Below are positions 7,857-15,113 of a stretch of DNA of 49,314 nt, in pieces; the first letter of the stretch is position 1, and each line of letters opens with the position of its first letter. Made by a program: the position numbers and the translations under genes. Origin of the DNA: Andeanibacterium sp035497315 (GTDB lineage Bacteria; Pseudomonadota; Alphaproteobacteria; Sphingomonadales; Sphingomonadaceae); assembly GCA_035497315.1 (NCBI GenBank), contig DATJDU010000077.1, positions 1 through 49,314 of the forward strand, given 5' to 3'. The notes under the pieces were generated by a model that ran no database searches, was not told where the DNA came from, and saw only the letters and a program-made list of their open reading frames with translations.

Positions 7857-8528
7857 TCAGTCGTACACACAGGAATCGAAGCCGTCACGCCTCACTGTGC
7901 CGATCCGTGCGGCGATAGTGTTGCCATAGCGGCGAGTGAATCCAGTAGGGTTAACCACTCGCCGTTCCTTGGGCAGGGGCAGGGCTGCCGCGATGCGGGC
8001 TGCTTCAATGCGGGTCAGTCGCGCGGCCGAATGGTTGAAATAACGCTGAGCCCCCGCTTCCACGCCGTAAGTGCCGATTCCCGTTTCAGCGACGTTGAGA
8101 TAGACTTCCATAATCCGGCGCTTGCCCCAGGCATATTCGATCAGCACGGTGAACCAGGCTTCCAGCCCCTTGCGGAAATAGCCGCCGCCTTGCCACAGGA
8201 ACACATTCTTGGCGGTTTGCTGGCTGATGGTGGACCCGCCCCGGATGCGTCCGCCTCTCGCGTTGCGCTCGATTGCCTTTTCGATCGCTTCCCGGTCGAA
8301 GCCGTTATGCTCGCAGAATTTTCCGTCCTCTGCCGCGATCACCGCACTCACCATGTTGCGATCGATGCGGGAAAGCGGCTCCCAATCCTTGGTGATGCCA
8401 TTACCGTCCAGGATCATGGTCGCCGTCACCGGCGGCGGGATGACACGATAAACCAGCACCAGCCCCACGCTGACCACGAGGAACCAGATGAAAGCCATGA
8501 TGAGAATGCGCATGATCCGAACGGCCAT
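7857..8528 (-). CDS. mtgA: monofunctional peptidoglycan glycosyltransferase
   Basis: MtgA polymerises lipid II into glycan strands in the periplasm. The 223-residue protein has an N-terminal membrane anchor (about 8-28) and a GT51 domain. The catalytic Glu67 is in AAEDGKFCEHNGFD. RGGSTISQQTAKN (96-108) and KRRIMEVYLNVAETG are the other GT51 motifs. There is no transpeptidase domain, so it is not a class A PBP. ATG 8528 has only a GAGG at short spacing; an internal ATG at codon 6 is an alternative. The palindromic DUF559 element begins 51 nt upstream of the start. Confidence 0.96.
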   Translation of the reverse strand: MAVRIMRILIMAFIWFLVVSVGLVLVYRVIPPPVTATMILDGNGITKDWEPLSRIDRNMVSAVIAAEDGKFCEHNGFDREAIEKAIERNARGGRIRGGSTISQQTAKNVFLWQGGGYFRKGLEAWFTVLIEYAWGKRRIMEVYLNVAETGIGTYGVEAGAQRYFNHSAARLTRIEAARIAAALPLPKERRVVNPTGFTRRYGNTIAARIGTVRRDGFDSCVYD

Positions 8529-8630
8529 GCGCCTCGTTTAGCGAGGTTGGGGCGGGGTGGGAATAATGCAGTTGCGATGATCCTCCCCGTGGGCGAAGCT
8601 CATGGGGAGGTGGCAGCCCGTAGGGCTGAC

Positions 8631-8637
8631 GGAGGGG
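8631..8637 (+). promoter_or_regulatory. ribosome binding site of the DUF559 gene inside the palindrome
   Basis: GGAGGGG forms the inner end of the left palindromic half. GGAGG (8631-8635) stands 7 nt before TTG 8643, ideal Shine-Dalgarno spacing. It decides the TTG start over the internal ATG at 8700, which would cut into the conserved N-terminal helix. Confidence 0.65.
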
Positions 8638-8642
8638 CAGGA

Positions 8643-8999
8643 TTGGTACGCCAGACAAGCAAGCGAACGGTTGCGCGGGCCAAGCAGCTGAGGAAGGCCA
8701 TGTCGCTTCCCGAGGTGCTGCTCTGGCAGGAATTGCGGCGCTCCGATCTGAGTTTCCGGCGCCAGCATCCTGCCGGGCCCTTCGTTCTGGACCTCTACTG
8801 CGCGGCCGCGAAGCTCGCCATCGAGGTCGATGGTATTTCGCACGACATGGGCTCAAATCCGGTTCGCGACGAAGAACGGAGCGCATTTCTCAAGGGGCGG
8901 GGTATCGACGTGATACGGATTGCAGCAGTTGAAGTGCTGAAGGCGCCTGCCGCCGTGGCGGAGGCTATTGTCGTGGCCTGCCGCGAGCGTTGCGGTTAG
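8643..8999 (+). CDS. DUF559 endonuclease-domain protein
   Basis: A 118-residue protein of the DUF559 family, which belongs to the PD-(D/E)XK-like fold and is related to very-short-patch repair endonucleases. The hallmarks are RAKQLRKAMSLPEVLLWQ (12-29), FRRQHPAGPFVLDLYC (38-52) with Asp50, and IEVDGISHD (60-68) with Glu61, Asp63 and His67. The end is GRGIDVIRIAAVEVL. TTG 8643 is chosen for its strong ribosome site, and it gives the usual N-terminus. The TAG stop shares its G with the first base of the right palindrome. The gene is therefore an integral part of the element. Nuclease activity is predicted from the fold, not shown. Confidence 0.85.
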   Translation: MVRQTSKRTVARAKQLRKAMSLPEVLLWQELRRSDLSFRRQHPAGPFVLDLYCAAAKLAIEVDGISHDMGSNPVRDEERSAFLKGRGIDVIRIAAVEVLKAPAAVAEAIVVACRERCG

Positions 9000-9068
9000 C
9001 CCCTCCACCACCCGCTTTGCGGGCGGTCCCCCTCCCCATCGCCTGCGGCGACGGGGAGGATCGGGAAC

Positions 9069-9986
9069 TTACGCCGCAGCCAGCAGCTTTTCGCCGGCGA
9101 TGCGCTGCATGGCCTTCTGGAGCTTCTCGAAGGCGCGGACCTCGATCTGGCGGATGCGTTCGCGGCTCACGTCATATTCCTGGCTAAGCTCCTCCAGCGT
9201 ACGGGGATCTTCCACCAGGCGCCGTTCGGTGAGGATGTGCTTTTCGCGATCGTTCAGGCTTTCCATTGCCTCGGCCAGCATCTCGTGGCGCATGCTGGCT
9301 TCTTCGGCATCGGCCACCTGCTCGTCCTGCAGCGGCTTGTCGTCGGCCAGGAAGTCCTGCCACTGGCCGGAGCCTTCCTCGTCGCTGCGCATGGAGACGT
9401 TGAGCGAGGCATCGCCGCCCATCATCATGCGCCGGTTCATGTTGATCACTTCCTGCTCCGGCACGCCGAGATCGTGGGCGATCTTGGCGACATCTTCCGG
9501 GCGCAGGTCGGAATCCTCATAGGCGTCGAGGTTGCGCTTCATGCGGCGCAGGTTGAAGAACAGCTTCTTCTGCGCAGCGGTGGTGCCGATCTTCACCAGG
9601 CTCCAGCTGCGCAGGATGAATTCCTGCATGCTCGCCTTGATCCACCACATGGCATAGGTCGCCAGGCGGAAGCCGCGATCGGCTTCGAATTTTTTCACGC
9701 CCTGCATCAGGCCGACATTGCCTTCACTGATGAGGTCCGCCAGCGGCAGGCCATAGCCGCGATAACCCATGGCGATCTTCGCCACGAGCCGCAGGTGGCT
9801 GGTCACAAGCTGTGCGGCAGCTTCCGGATCTTCATGTTCCTGATAGCGCTTGGCGAGCATGTATTCCTGCTCGGGCGTCAGCACCGGGAACTTCTTGATC
9901 TCGGAGAGATAGCGATTGAGGCTCTGTTCCCCGCTCAGGGCGGGAACGGCAAGTGCCCTCGTTTTGCCGGTCTTTTGATTGCTCAA
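9069..9986 (-). CDS. rpoH: RNA polymerase heat-shock sigma factor RpoH (sigma-32)
   Basis: A 305-residue sigma-70-family group 3 factor that directs transcription of heat-shock genes, plausibly including clpP here. It has region 1.2/2 (SLNRYLSEIKKFPVLTPEQE; ISEGNVGLMQGVKKF; TYAMWWIKASMQEFIL), the RpoH box QKKLFFNLR (139-147) that separates RpoH from RpoD, and a C-terminal HTH VSRERIRQIEVRAFEKLQ. The start is ATG 9986, with a purine-rich AAGAAAGG upstream. Transcription probably begins between this start and the rluD end at 10124. The stop lies 6 nt from the right end of the DUF559 element, whose hairpins may terminate the transcript. Confidence 0.97.
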   Translation of the reverse strand: MSNQKTGKTRALAVPALSGEQSLNRYLSEIKKFPVLTPEQEYMLAKRYQEHEDPEAAAQLVTSHLRLVAKIAMGYRGYGLPLADLISEGNVGLMQGVKKFEADRGFRLATYAMWWIKASMQEFILRSWSLVKIGTTAAQKKLFFNLRRMKRNLDAYEDSDLRPEDVAKIAHDLGVPEQEVINMNRRMMMGGDASLNVSMRSDEEGSGQWQDFLADDKPLQDEQVADAEEASMRHEMLAEAMESLNDREKHILTERRLVEDPRTLEELSQEYDVSRERIRQIEVRAFEKLQKAMQRIAGEKLLAAA

Positions 9987-10076
9987 GATCCCATACCTTT
10001 CTTTTCGTCGACCGCGTGCGGTTTCGGACCCCTTTCAGGGCATCCAGAGGGGCACGGCCACTTGCCCCTTACTCAC

Positions 10077-10090
10077 CCCCTATATAGGGG
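10077..10090. promoter_or_regulatory. perfect palindrome CCCCTATATAGGGG upstream of rpoH
   Basis: A 14-bp perfect palindrome about 90 nt before the rpoH start. Its CCCCTATAT resembles the CCCCATNT -10 element of sigma-32 promoters, and TATATA could serve as a sigma-70 -10. It could be a promoter or an operator. No clear -35 was identified, so the assignment is tentative. Confidence 0.35.
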
Positions 10091-10123
10091 AATTACGCAG
10101 GAAACCCCTGCATTTCGTCGACA

Positions 10124-11083
10124 TCAACGAGTGGTTTCGTCGATCAGTTCCCTCATATCTGCCGGTAATTCACTTTCGAACCGAATAGTTTTTCTGGTTA
10201 CCGGATGCTCAAAGCCCAGCACGGCGGCATGGAGCGCCTGACGCTCGAAACCGAGCTGCCTGAGCAACGGGCGAAGACTTGCAGGGGTCCGGCCATAGAC
10301 AGGGTCCCCCAATAGCGCATGGCCGATTGACGCCATGTGAACGCGCACCTGATGGGTCCGCCCTGTCTCCAGGCGGCATTCGACCAGGGCACAATTATCC
10401 AGTTCTTTCAGAACCTTGTAGTGAGTGGTCGCGTGCTTGCCCCGGCTGGCGCTATCGGTCAGCACGGCCATCTTCTTGCGGTTCGAATCGGACCGGCCGA
10501 TTCGCGCGTCGATGGTGCCCGAAAGGGGGCGGGGATGGCCTGCCACCACGGCGAAATAGGCGCGTTCGATGGAGTGATCGGCGAATTGTTCGGCCAGGCC
10601 GATATGGGCTGCATCGCTTTTGGCGACTACCAGCAGCCCGGACGTATCCTTGTCGATCCGGTGGACGATGCCCGGCCGCGCGACTCCGCCGATACCGGAA
10701 AGCGCACCGCCGCCCATATTGGCGCAGTGATGCAACAGGGCGTTGACCAGCGTTCCGTCGGGATTTCCGGCGGCGGGGTGGACCACCAGCCCGGCGGGCT
10801 TGTCCACCACGATCAGATGCTCGTCCTCATAGACGACGGTCAGCGGAATATCCTGCGGCCGGGCTTCGGCCTCGATTGCCGGCGGAACCTCGATCGACCA
10901 GGCCATGCCGGGAGCAGACTTGGCCGAGACACTGCCGGCGGGTTTGCCGCCCACGCTGACGCGCCCTTCTCCGATCAGTGCCTTCACCCGCTCACGCGAA
11001 AGGCCGCTGGCGGCGCTCAGCGCCTTGTCCAGCCGTTCGCCGCCTGTTTCCAGCACGCCGGATATGATGTTCTGGCCCCCCAT
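10124..11083 (-). CDS. rluD: 23S rRNA pseudouridine synthase, RluD-type
   Basis: RluA-family enzyme of 319 residues. RluD makes pseudouridines 1911, 1915 and 1917 in helix 69 of 23S rRNA. An N-terminal S4 RNA-binding domain (ERLDKALSAASGLSRERV, about 16-33) precedes the catalytic domain with HRIDKDTSG (141-149), in which Asp144 is catalytic. GRTHQVRVH is also present. The frame stays open for 52 codons upstream, but that stretch overlaps repeats and the opposite gene's start, so ATG 11083 with CAGGA upstream is preferred. Presence of the S4 domain and the HRIDKDT form favour RluD; a second RluA-family gene is at 37956. Confidence 0.9.
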   Translation of the reverse strand: MGGQNIISGVLETGGERLDKALSAASGLSRERVKALIGEGRVSVGGKPAGSVSAKSAPGMAWSIEVPPAIEAEARPQDIPLTVVYEDEHLIVVDKPAGLVVHPAAGNPDGTLVNALLHHCANMGGGALSGIGGVARPGIVHRIDKDTSGLLVVAKSDAAHIGLAEQFADHSIERAYFAVVAGHPRPLSGTIDARIGRSDSNRKKMAVLTDSASRGKHATTHYKVLKELDNCALVECRLETGRTHQVRVHMASIGHALLGDPVYGRTPASLRPLLRQLGFERQALHAAVLGFEHPVTRKTIRFESELPADMRELIDETTR

Positions 11084-11128
11084 GGTCCTGGGAATGTGGG
11101 GATGAAATCGGATTGTTCCAGCCCTATT

Positions 11129-11201
11129 CGTCACCCCAGGCGCAGGCTGGGGTCTGGGGCCGGATTGCGTTACTGGACACGGGAGGCCAGCTTGTGCTGG
11201 C
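11129..11201. repeat. pair of interspersed palindromes upstream of the JAMM gene
   Basis: ACCCCAG (11133-11139) pairs with CTGGGGT (11147-11153), and GCCAGC (11186-11191) pairs with GCTGGC (11196-11201). The two hairpins, joined by about 30 nt, resemble GC-rich interspersed repeats I recall from sphingomonad genomes. They fill most of the gap between the divergent rluD and JAMM genes. Confidence 0.5.
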
Positions 11202-11223
11202 ATGATGGCAGGAGAGGTTGGGA

Positions 11224-11661
11224 GTGGGCCCTTCGACAAGCTCGGGACAGGTGGGTGAGGGCGCGTCAGTCACCGGTTTGACGGTAGCGCATCACGCCCT
11301 CGAAACCATAGTGGCCGAAGCCGCCCGCGCCGCGCCGGAGGAGGCCTGCGGATTGCTGCTCGGCGCCGAGGGACGCATCACCGAAGCGCGCCCGGCTGCC
11401 AATGTGGCGCCGGACAAAGTGCGTCATTTCGAGATCGACCCGGCCGCGCTGATCGATGCCCATCGGGCAGAGCGGGGCGGGGGTGCGCAGCTGATCGGCT
11501 ATTACCATTCGCACCCCTCCGGCCCGGCGGAGCCTTCCGCCACTGACCGGGAGCAGGCGGCGGGGGACGGGAAGGTCTGGGCCATCGCCGCGCTGGGTAT
11601 TGTCCGCTTCTGGCGGGATGGGCCAGACGGCTTCATGCCGCTTTCCTATACGCTGGTCTGA
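11224..11661 (+). CDS. JAMM (Mov34/MPN/PAD-1) metallopeptidase family protein
   Basis: A 145-residue JAB/MPN domain protein. The zinc motif HSHPSGPAEPSATD fits H-x-H-x7-S-x2-D (residues 95-108), with an upstream catalytic glutamate in PEEACGLLLG (38-47). Bacterial relatives cleave isopeptide-like or sulfur-carrier-fused bonds, but the substrate is unknown here. The start is uncertain: GTG 11224 has AGGAG nine bases upstream, while GTG 11251 or TTG 11278 would exclude codons made by the dispersed repeat at 11229-11251. No sulfur-carrier gene adjoins it. It is divergent from rluD. Confidence 0.8.
   Translation: MGPSTSSGQVGEGASVTGLTVAHHALETIVAEAARAAPEEACGLLLGAEGRITEARPAANVAPDKVRHFEIDPAALIDAHRAERGGGAQLIGYYHSHPSGPAEPSATDREQAAGDGKVWAIAALGIVRFWRDGPDGFMPLSYTLV
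11229..11251. repeat. dispersed short repeat within or before the JAMM start
   Basis: CCCTTCGACAAGCTCGGGAC and the following AGG match a short repeat that I recall as common between proteobacterial genes (the CCTGTCCCGAGCTTGTCGAA type). If GTG 11224 is the start, it encodes residues GPSTSSGQ of the JAMM protein. Confidence 0.5.
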
Positions 11662-11826
11662 ACGTAGTCTCGCAGGCGATGCACTGCCTGCCCGCCTTTC
11701 TTGCCATCGGGGATTCCTCCGGCCGCCTGTGCCTGCTAGGGCATGGTTAAAAGGGGCTCCGGTGTTTTCCCGCCGAACCCTGCCAACTTTGTCAACTTCG
11801 CCAGAAAACCGAGCCTGAACCTGCAT

Positions 11827-12468
11827 ATGACCATCTCTTCGACAGATCTTGCCAGCCTGCTTTGCTCGCGCCTGTGCCACGACTTGCTGAGCCCGGTGGG
11901 CGCGCTTTCGAACGGGCTGGAACTGCTGTCGGAAGAAAAAGACCCGGAAATGCGCGCCCGCTGTTTCGAATTGCTGGAGCAGAGCGCGAGGATCAGCGCC
12001 GACAAGCTCAAATTCTTCCGCCTCGCCTTCGGGGCGGCGGGCGGTTTTGGCGAACAGGTGGACGTGGGCGAGGCGCGGCAGGTGATCGCGGCACTGGCGG
12101 GCGACAGCGGGCGGATCACGCTCAACTGGGCCGTGCGCGAGCCGATGCTGCCCAAGCCGGCAGTGAAGCTGCTGCTCAACCTTGCCTCCATCGGCATGGA
12201 TGCGCTGGTGCGTGGCGGTACGCTGGATATCGGCGCTGAACTGAACAGCGGGGCGAGCGAGATTGCCGTGCGCGCCGCCGGTCCGCGCATCGCCTTTGAC
12301 GAAAGCATCGGCCGCGCGCTCAACGGCACGCTGCCGCAACAGGATCTTTCCAGCCGCACCGCGCCTGCCCATATGATGCACCTGCTGGCCAGTCAGGCCG
12401 GCGGCGGGGTACAATATGCGCTGGGTGAGGATGCGCTGGTGCTTGGCGCGGTGTTGCCGCACCGGTGA
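11827..12468 (+). CDS. chpT: histidine phosphotransferase ChpT-like
   Basis: ChpT passes phosphate from the hybrid kinase CckA to CtrA and CpdR, controlling the alphaproteobacterial cell cycle or motility. The 213-residue protein begins with a dimerisation helix containing LCSRLCHDLLSPVGALSNGL, in which His18-Asp19 form the phosphorylation site. A degenerate ATPase-like domain follows (LLLNLASIGMDALVRGG). ATG 11827 matches the usual N-terminus; an ATG at 11743 would add 28 residues without homology value. The amidase gene starts 17 nt downstream. No cckA or ctrA is in the window. Confidence 0.88.
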   Translation: MTISSTDLASLLCSRLCHDLLSPVGALSNGLELLSEEKDPEMRARCFELLEQSARISADKLKFFRLAFGAAGGFGEQVDVGEARQVIAALAGDSGRITLNWAVREPMLPKPAVKLLLNLASIGMDALVRGGTLDIGAELNSGASEIAVRAAGPRIAFDESIGRALNGTLPQQDLSSRTAPAHMMHLLASQAGGGVQYALGEDALVLGAVLPHR

Positions 12469-12484
12469 GCAGGGGGCTCAAGGG

Positions 12485-13192
12485 GTGACCGAAAACGAAT
12501 TTGTCGATCGCGAAACACCCTCTCCCAATTGGAACGAGCGCAAGCTGCCTGTCTCCATGGTGGTGCTCCACTATACGGGCATGCGTACCGGGGCCGAAGC
12601 GCTGGAGCGGATGTGCGATCCTTCGGCCGAAGTTTCCGCCCATTACATGATCGAGGAAGACGGCACCGTCTTCCGCCTCGTGCCTGAGGAAAAGCGCGCC
12701 TGGCATGCCGGGCGCAGCATGTGGCGCGGGATCACCGATGTGAATTCCGCCAGCATCGGGATCGAGCTGGTCAATCCCGGCCATGAATGGGGCTATCGTC
12801 CCTTCACAGAAGAGCAGATGAGCGCGCTGATCCCCTTGCTGGCCGATATCAAGGTGCGCCACGACATTCCGCGCGCCAATATCCTGGGCCATTCCGACAT
12901 TGCGCCTGCCCGCAAGGACGACCCGGGCGAATTGTTCGACTGGGAAACGCTCGCCGCGCTGCATCTGGTGCTGAGGACCCCGAAAGTGACGCTGGGCTCG
13001 CCTTTCGAGAACGACGGCGCCTTCATGCTGGGGCTGGAACGCTTCGGATACGACATCTCCGATGGCCGCGCGGCGGTGCGCGCTTTCCAGCGCCGCTGGC
13101 GCCCGCGCCGGATCGATGGCGAGATAGATGGGGAGCTTGGCGCGATCCTGTTCGGTTTGCTCTTGGATCGTGACCGCGGCTTGACTAGATAG
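12485..13192 (+). CDS. N-acetylmuramoyl-L-alanine amidase (AmiD/AmpD type)
   Basis: A zinc amidase that splits the bond between MurNAc and L-Ala of peptidoglycan fragments. The 235-residue protein has an Amidase_2 domain (about 20-160) with probable zinc ligands His29 (VVLHYTG), His136 (LGHSDIAP) and Asp146, plus Lys144 and the substrate-site stretch SAHYMIEEDG. A C-terminal peptidoglycan-binding-like helix domain spans 175-225 (RAAVRAFQRRWRP). No signal peptide is seen, so it is probably cytoplasmic and recycling-related like AmpD. GTG 12485 is chosen from the N-terminus and AGGGGG upstream. The last codons carry the rnpB promoter. Confidence 0.9.
   Translation: MTENEFVDRETPSPNWNERKLPVSMVVLHYTGMRTGAEALERMCDPSAEVSAHYMIEEDGTVFRLVPEEKRAWHAGRSMWRGITDVNSASIGIELVNPGHEWGYRPFTEEQMSALIPLLADIKVRHDIPRANILGHSDIAPARKDDPGELFDWETLAALHLVLRTPKVTLGSPFENDGAFMLGLERFGYDISDGRAAVRAFQRRWRPRRIDGEIDGELGAILFGLLLDRDRGLTR
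13163..13191 (+). promoter_or_regulatory. promoter of rnpB within the amidase end
   Basis: TTGGAT (13163-13168), a 17-nt spacer and TAGATA (13186-13191). The -10 overlaps the amidase stop codon and lies 7 nt before the first paired base of the RNase P RNA, which is the expected transcription start distance. Confidence 0.6.
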
Positions 13193-13197
13193 GGGCA

Positions 13198-13632
13198 GCC
13201 AGGGGGCCGGGCAGCCGCGCCTGTCCCAGCGAAAGCTGGGAACCAGTCGAGGAAAGTCCGGGCTCCACGAGACAAGGGTGGCGGGTAACGCCCGCCGGGC
13301 GAGGGACTTGCTCCCGAAGCTCAGGGAAAGTGCCACAGAGAGTATACCGCCGATGGAGGGAAACCTCACAGGCAAGGGTGAAAGGGTGCGGTAAAAGCGC
13401 ACCGGGGCGCTGGTAACAGGGTCCGCATGGCAAACCCCACCCGGAGCAAGACCGAATAGGGGCAACGCACCCCGGATTCGTCCGGGGCAGGCTGGTTTCG
13501 AGCCGAGTTGCCCGGGTTGGTTGCTTGAGCCACGGAGCAATCCGTGGCCTAGATGAATGGCTGCCATCGGGGATACGGTCCGGAAATCGGATACCGTCCG
13601 CGATACAGAACCCGGCTTACAGGCCCCCTGGC
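13198..13632 (+). ncRNA. rnpB: RNase P RNA component, bacterial type A
   Basis: The catalytic RNA that trims tRNA 5' leaders. The P1 helix is GCCAGGGGGCC (13198-13208) paired with GGCCCCCTGGC (13622-13632). The conserved core GAGGAAAGTCCGGGCTCC (13250-13267) pairs distally with the 3' ACAGAACCCGGCTTACAGG (13604-13622). ACAGAGAGTATACCGCC and GGTAAAAGCGCACCG are further conserved cores. The length of about 435 nt suits alphaproteobacteria. Protein-like ORFs crossing this region on both strands are spurious. Confidence 0.97.
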
Positions 13633-13790
13633 AAATTATGTGAGGCCTGACAGATAGCGCTCCGGCCCCCATTGCGAAGGTGGAGGGTAGGGGCATCGGT
13701 GGTTTGACCGCTCCCGACCCTAATCCGCCCTTCCGTCGTCCCGGCCCAAGGCCCTGAACCAGACGTTCGATCGGGTCGGTGCCGCCCGGA

Positions 13791-15113
13791 TCAGGTCCGG
13801 CCGATGCTCACATAGGTGAAGCCGGCGGCGCGGATTTCCGAGGGTTCGTAGACATTGCGCAAATCCACCAGAACCGGGGCCCTGGCGATCTGCTTCACCC
13901 GGGCGAGGTCCAGCGCGCGGAAGGCGTCCCATTCGGTGACGATCACGATGGCGTCCGCGCCTTCGATCGCTTCATAGGGGCTGGCCACCATCTCCACTTC
14001 CGGCATCAGCGGCCGGGCCTGCTCCATGCCTTCGGGATCATAGGCGGCCACATGTACCCCTGCGTCGATCAGCGCCTGCGCCACCGCGATGGAGGGGCTG
14101 TCGCGCATGTCGTCCGTATTGGGCTTGAAGGTCAGGCCCAGCATGGCCACGCGCTTGCCGCGCACGCCATTGCCTTCCGGTCCGCCGCCGCCCAGTGCCT
14201 CGATCACCTTGCGGCCCATGGCGCGCTTGCGGCTGTCGTTCACTTTCACCACCGCTTCGACGATGCGGGTGGGGCTGTCGTAATCCTCTGCCGTCTTGAG
14301 CAGGGCCAGCGTGTCCTTGGGGAAGCACGATCCGCCATAGCCCGGCCCGGCATGGAGGAATTTCGGCCCGATGCGATTGTCCAGCCCGATCCCGCGCGAC
14401 ACGTCCTGCACGTCGGCGCCGACCTTTTCGCACAGGTCGGCCATTTCGTTGATGAAAGTGATCTTGGTCGCCAGGAAGGCATTGGCGGCATATTTGATCA
14501 GTTCGGCCGAGCGGCGGCTGGTGAACAGGATCGGCGCCTTGTTGAGGAACAGCGGGCGATAGACCTCGCTCATCACCTGGCGGCCGAATTCGTCTTCCGC
14601 GCCGATCACGATGCGGTCCGGCCGCTTGAAATCGCCGATGGCGGCGCCTTCGCGCAGGAACTCGGGGTTGGAGACCACGGCGAACTGCACGCCGGTGCCG
14701 GATTCGCGGATGATCCGTTCCACCTCGTCGCCCGTGCCCACGGGCACGGTGGATTTGGTGACTATGGTGGCGGGAGTCTTGAGATTGGCGCCCACTTCGC
14801 GCGCCACTTCATAGACGAAGGTCAGGTCCGCATGGCCGTCGCCCCGGCGCGAGGGAGTGCCCACCGCGATGAAGATCGCGCTGGCCCCGTCCATTGCCTC
14901 GGCAAGTTCGCTGGTGAAGGACAGGCGGCCGGATTTCACATTGGCGCCGACCAGTTCGGCCAGGCCGGGCTCGTAGATCGGCATCACGCCGTTCAGCAGC
15001 GCGTCGATCTTGGCCGGGTCCTTGTCCACGCAGACCACGTCGTGGCCGAAATCGGCAAGGCAGGCACCGGAAACCAGGCCGACATAGCCTGCCCCAACCA
15101 TGGCAATCTTCAT
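13791..15113 (-). CDS. ugd: UDP-glucose 6-dehydrogenase
   Basis: Oxidises UDP-glucose to UDP-glucuronate with two NAD+, supplying exopolysaccharide and glycolipid (sphingolipid) synthesis. The 440-residue protein has the Rossmann motif GAGYVG (7-12), the central helical dimer domain and the catalytic cysteine near residue 263 in GGSCFPKDT. A second Rossmann-like nucleotide domain contains LGLTFKPNTDDMRDSPS. All active-site signatures are intact. The ATG overlaps the stop of the upstream phosphatase by 4 nt (ATGA), so the two are translationally coupled. The end has YVSIGRT. Confidence 0.97.
   Translation of the reverse strand: MKIAMVGAGYVGLVSGACLADFGHDVVCVDKDPAKIDALLNGVMPIYEPGLAELVGANVKSGRLSFTSELAEAMDGASAIFIAVGTPSRRGDGHADLTFVYEVAREVGANLKTPATIVTKSTVPVGTGDEVERIIRESGTGVQFAVVSNPEFLREGAAIGDFKRPDRIVIGAEDEFGRQVMSEVYRPLFLNKAPILFTSRRSAELIKYAANAFLATKITFINEMADLCEKVGADVQDVSRGIGLDNRIGPKFLHAGPGYGGSCFPKDTLALLKTAEDYDSPTRIVEAVVKVNDSRKRAMGRKVIEALGGGGPEGNGVRGKRVAMLGLTFKPNTDDMRDSPSIAVAQALIDAGVHVAAYDPEGMEQARPLMPEVEMVASPYEAIEGADAIVIVTEWDAFRALDLARVKQIARAPVLVDLRNVYEPSEIRAAGFTYVSIGRT

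Larger units (their letters stand above)
8579..9062. mobile_element. palindrome-bounded element carrying a DUF559 gene
   Basis: A 484-bp unit with perfect 12-bp inverted ends: GATCCTCCCCGT (8579-8590) and ACGGGGAGGATC (9051-9062). The left half folds as CCTCCCC (8582-8588) with GGGGAGG (8604-8610), then AGCCC-GTA-GGGCT, ending in GGAGGGGC (8631-8638). The right half begins GCCCCTCC (8999-9006) and has a CCCGC-TTT-GCGGG hairpin. The DUF559 ORF fills the space between these inner inverted repeats exactly. Because GATC is its own complement, it could be part of the terminal repeat or a 4-bp target duplication. No other duplication is evident. It sits between mtgA and rpoH, both on the minus strand. 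Confidence 0.7.

Noticed and set aside
6922..7929. 335-residue ORF antisense to the CDF exporter
   Set aside because: His/Gly/Asp-rich shadow of a transporter with intact transport-site residues.
8579..9062. Reading the paired palindromes around DUF559 as a CRISPR array or toxin-antitoxin locus
   Set aside because: There are only two halves, in inverted orientation, with no regular spacers and no second small gene, so neither fits.
12320..13696. 458-residue ORF on the minus strand across the amidase and rnpB
   Set aside because: It runs through the RNase P RNA, whose structure is clear, and through the reverse of two conserved genes.
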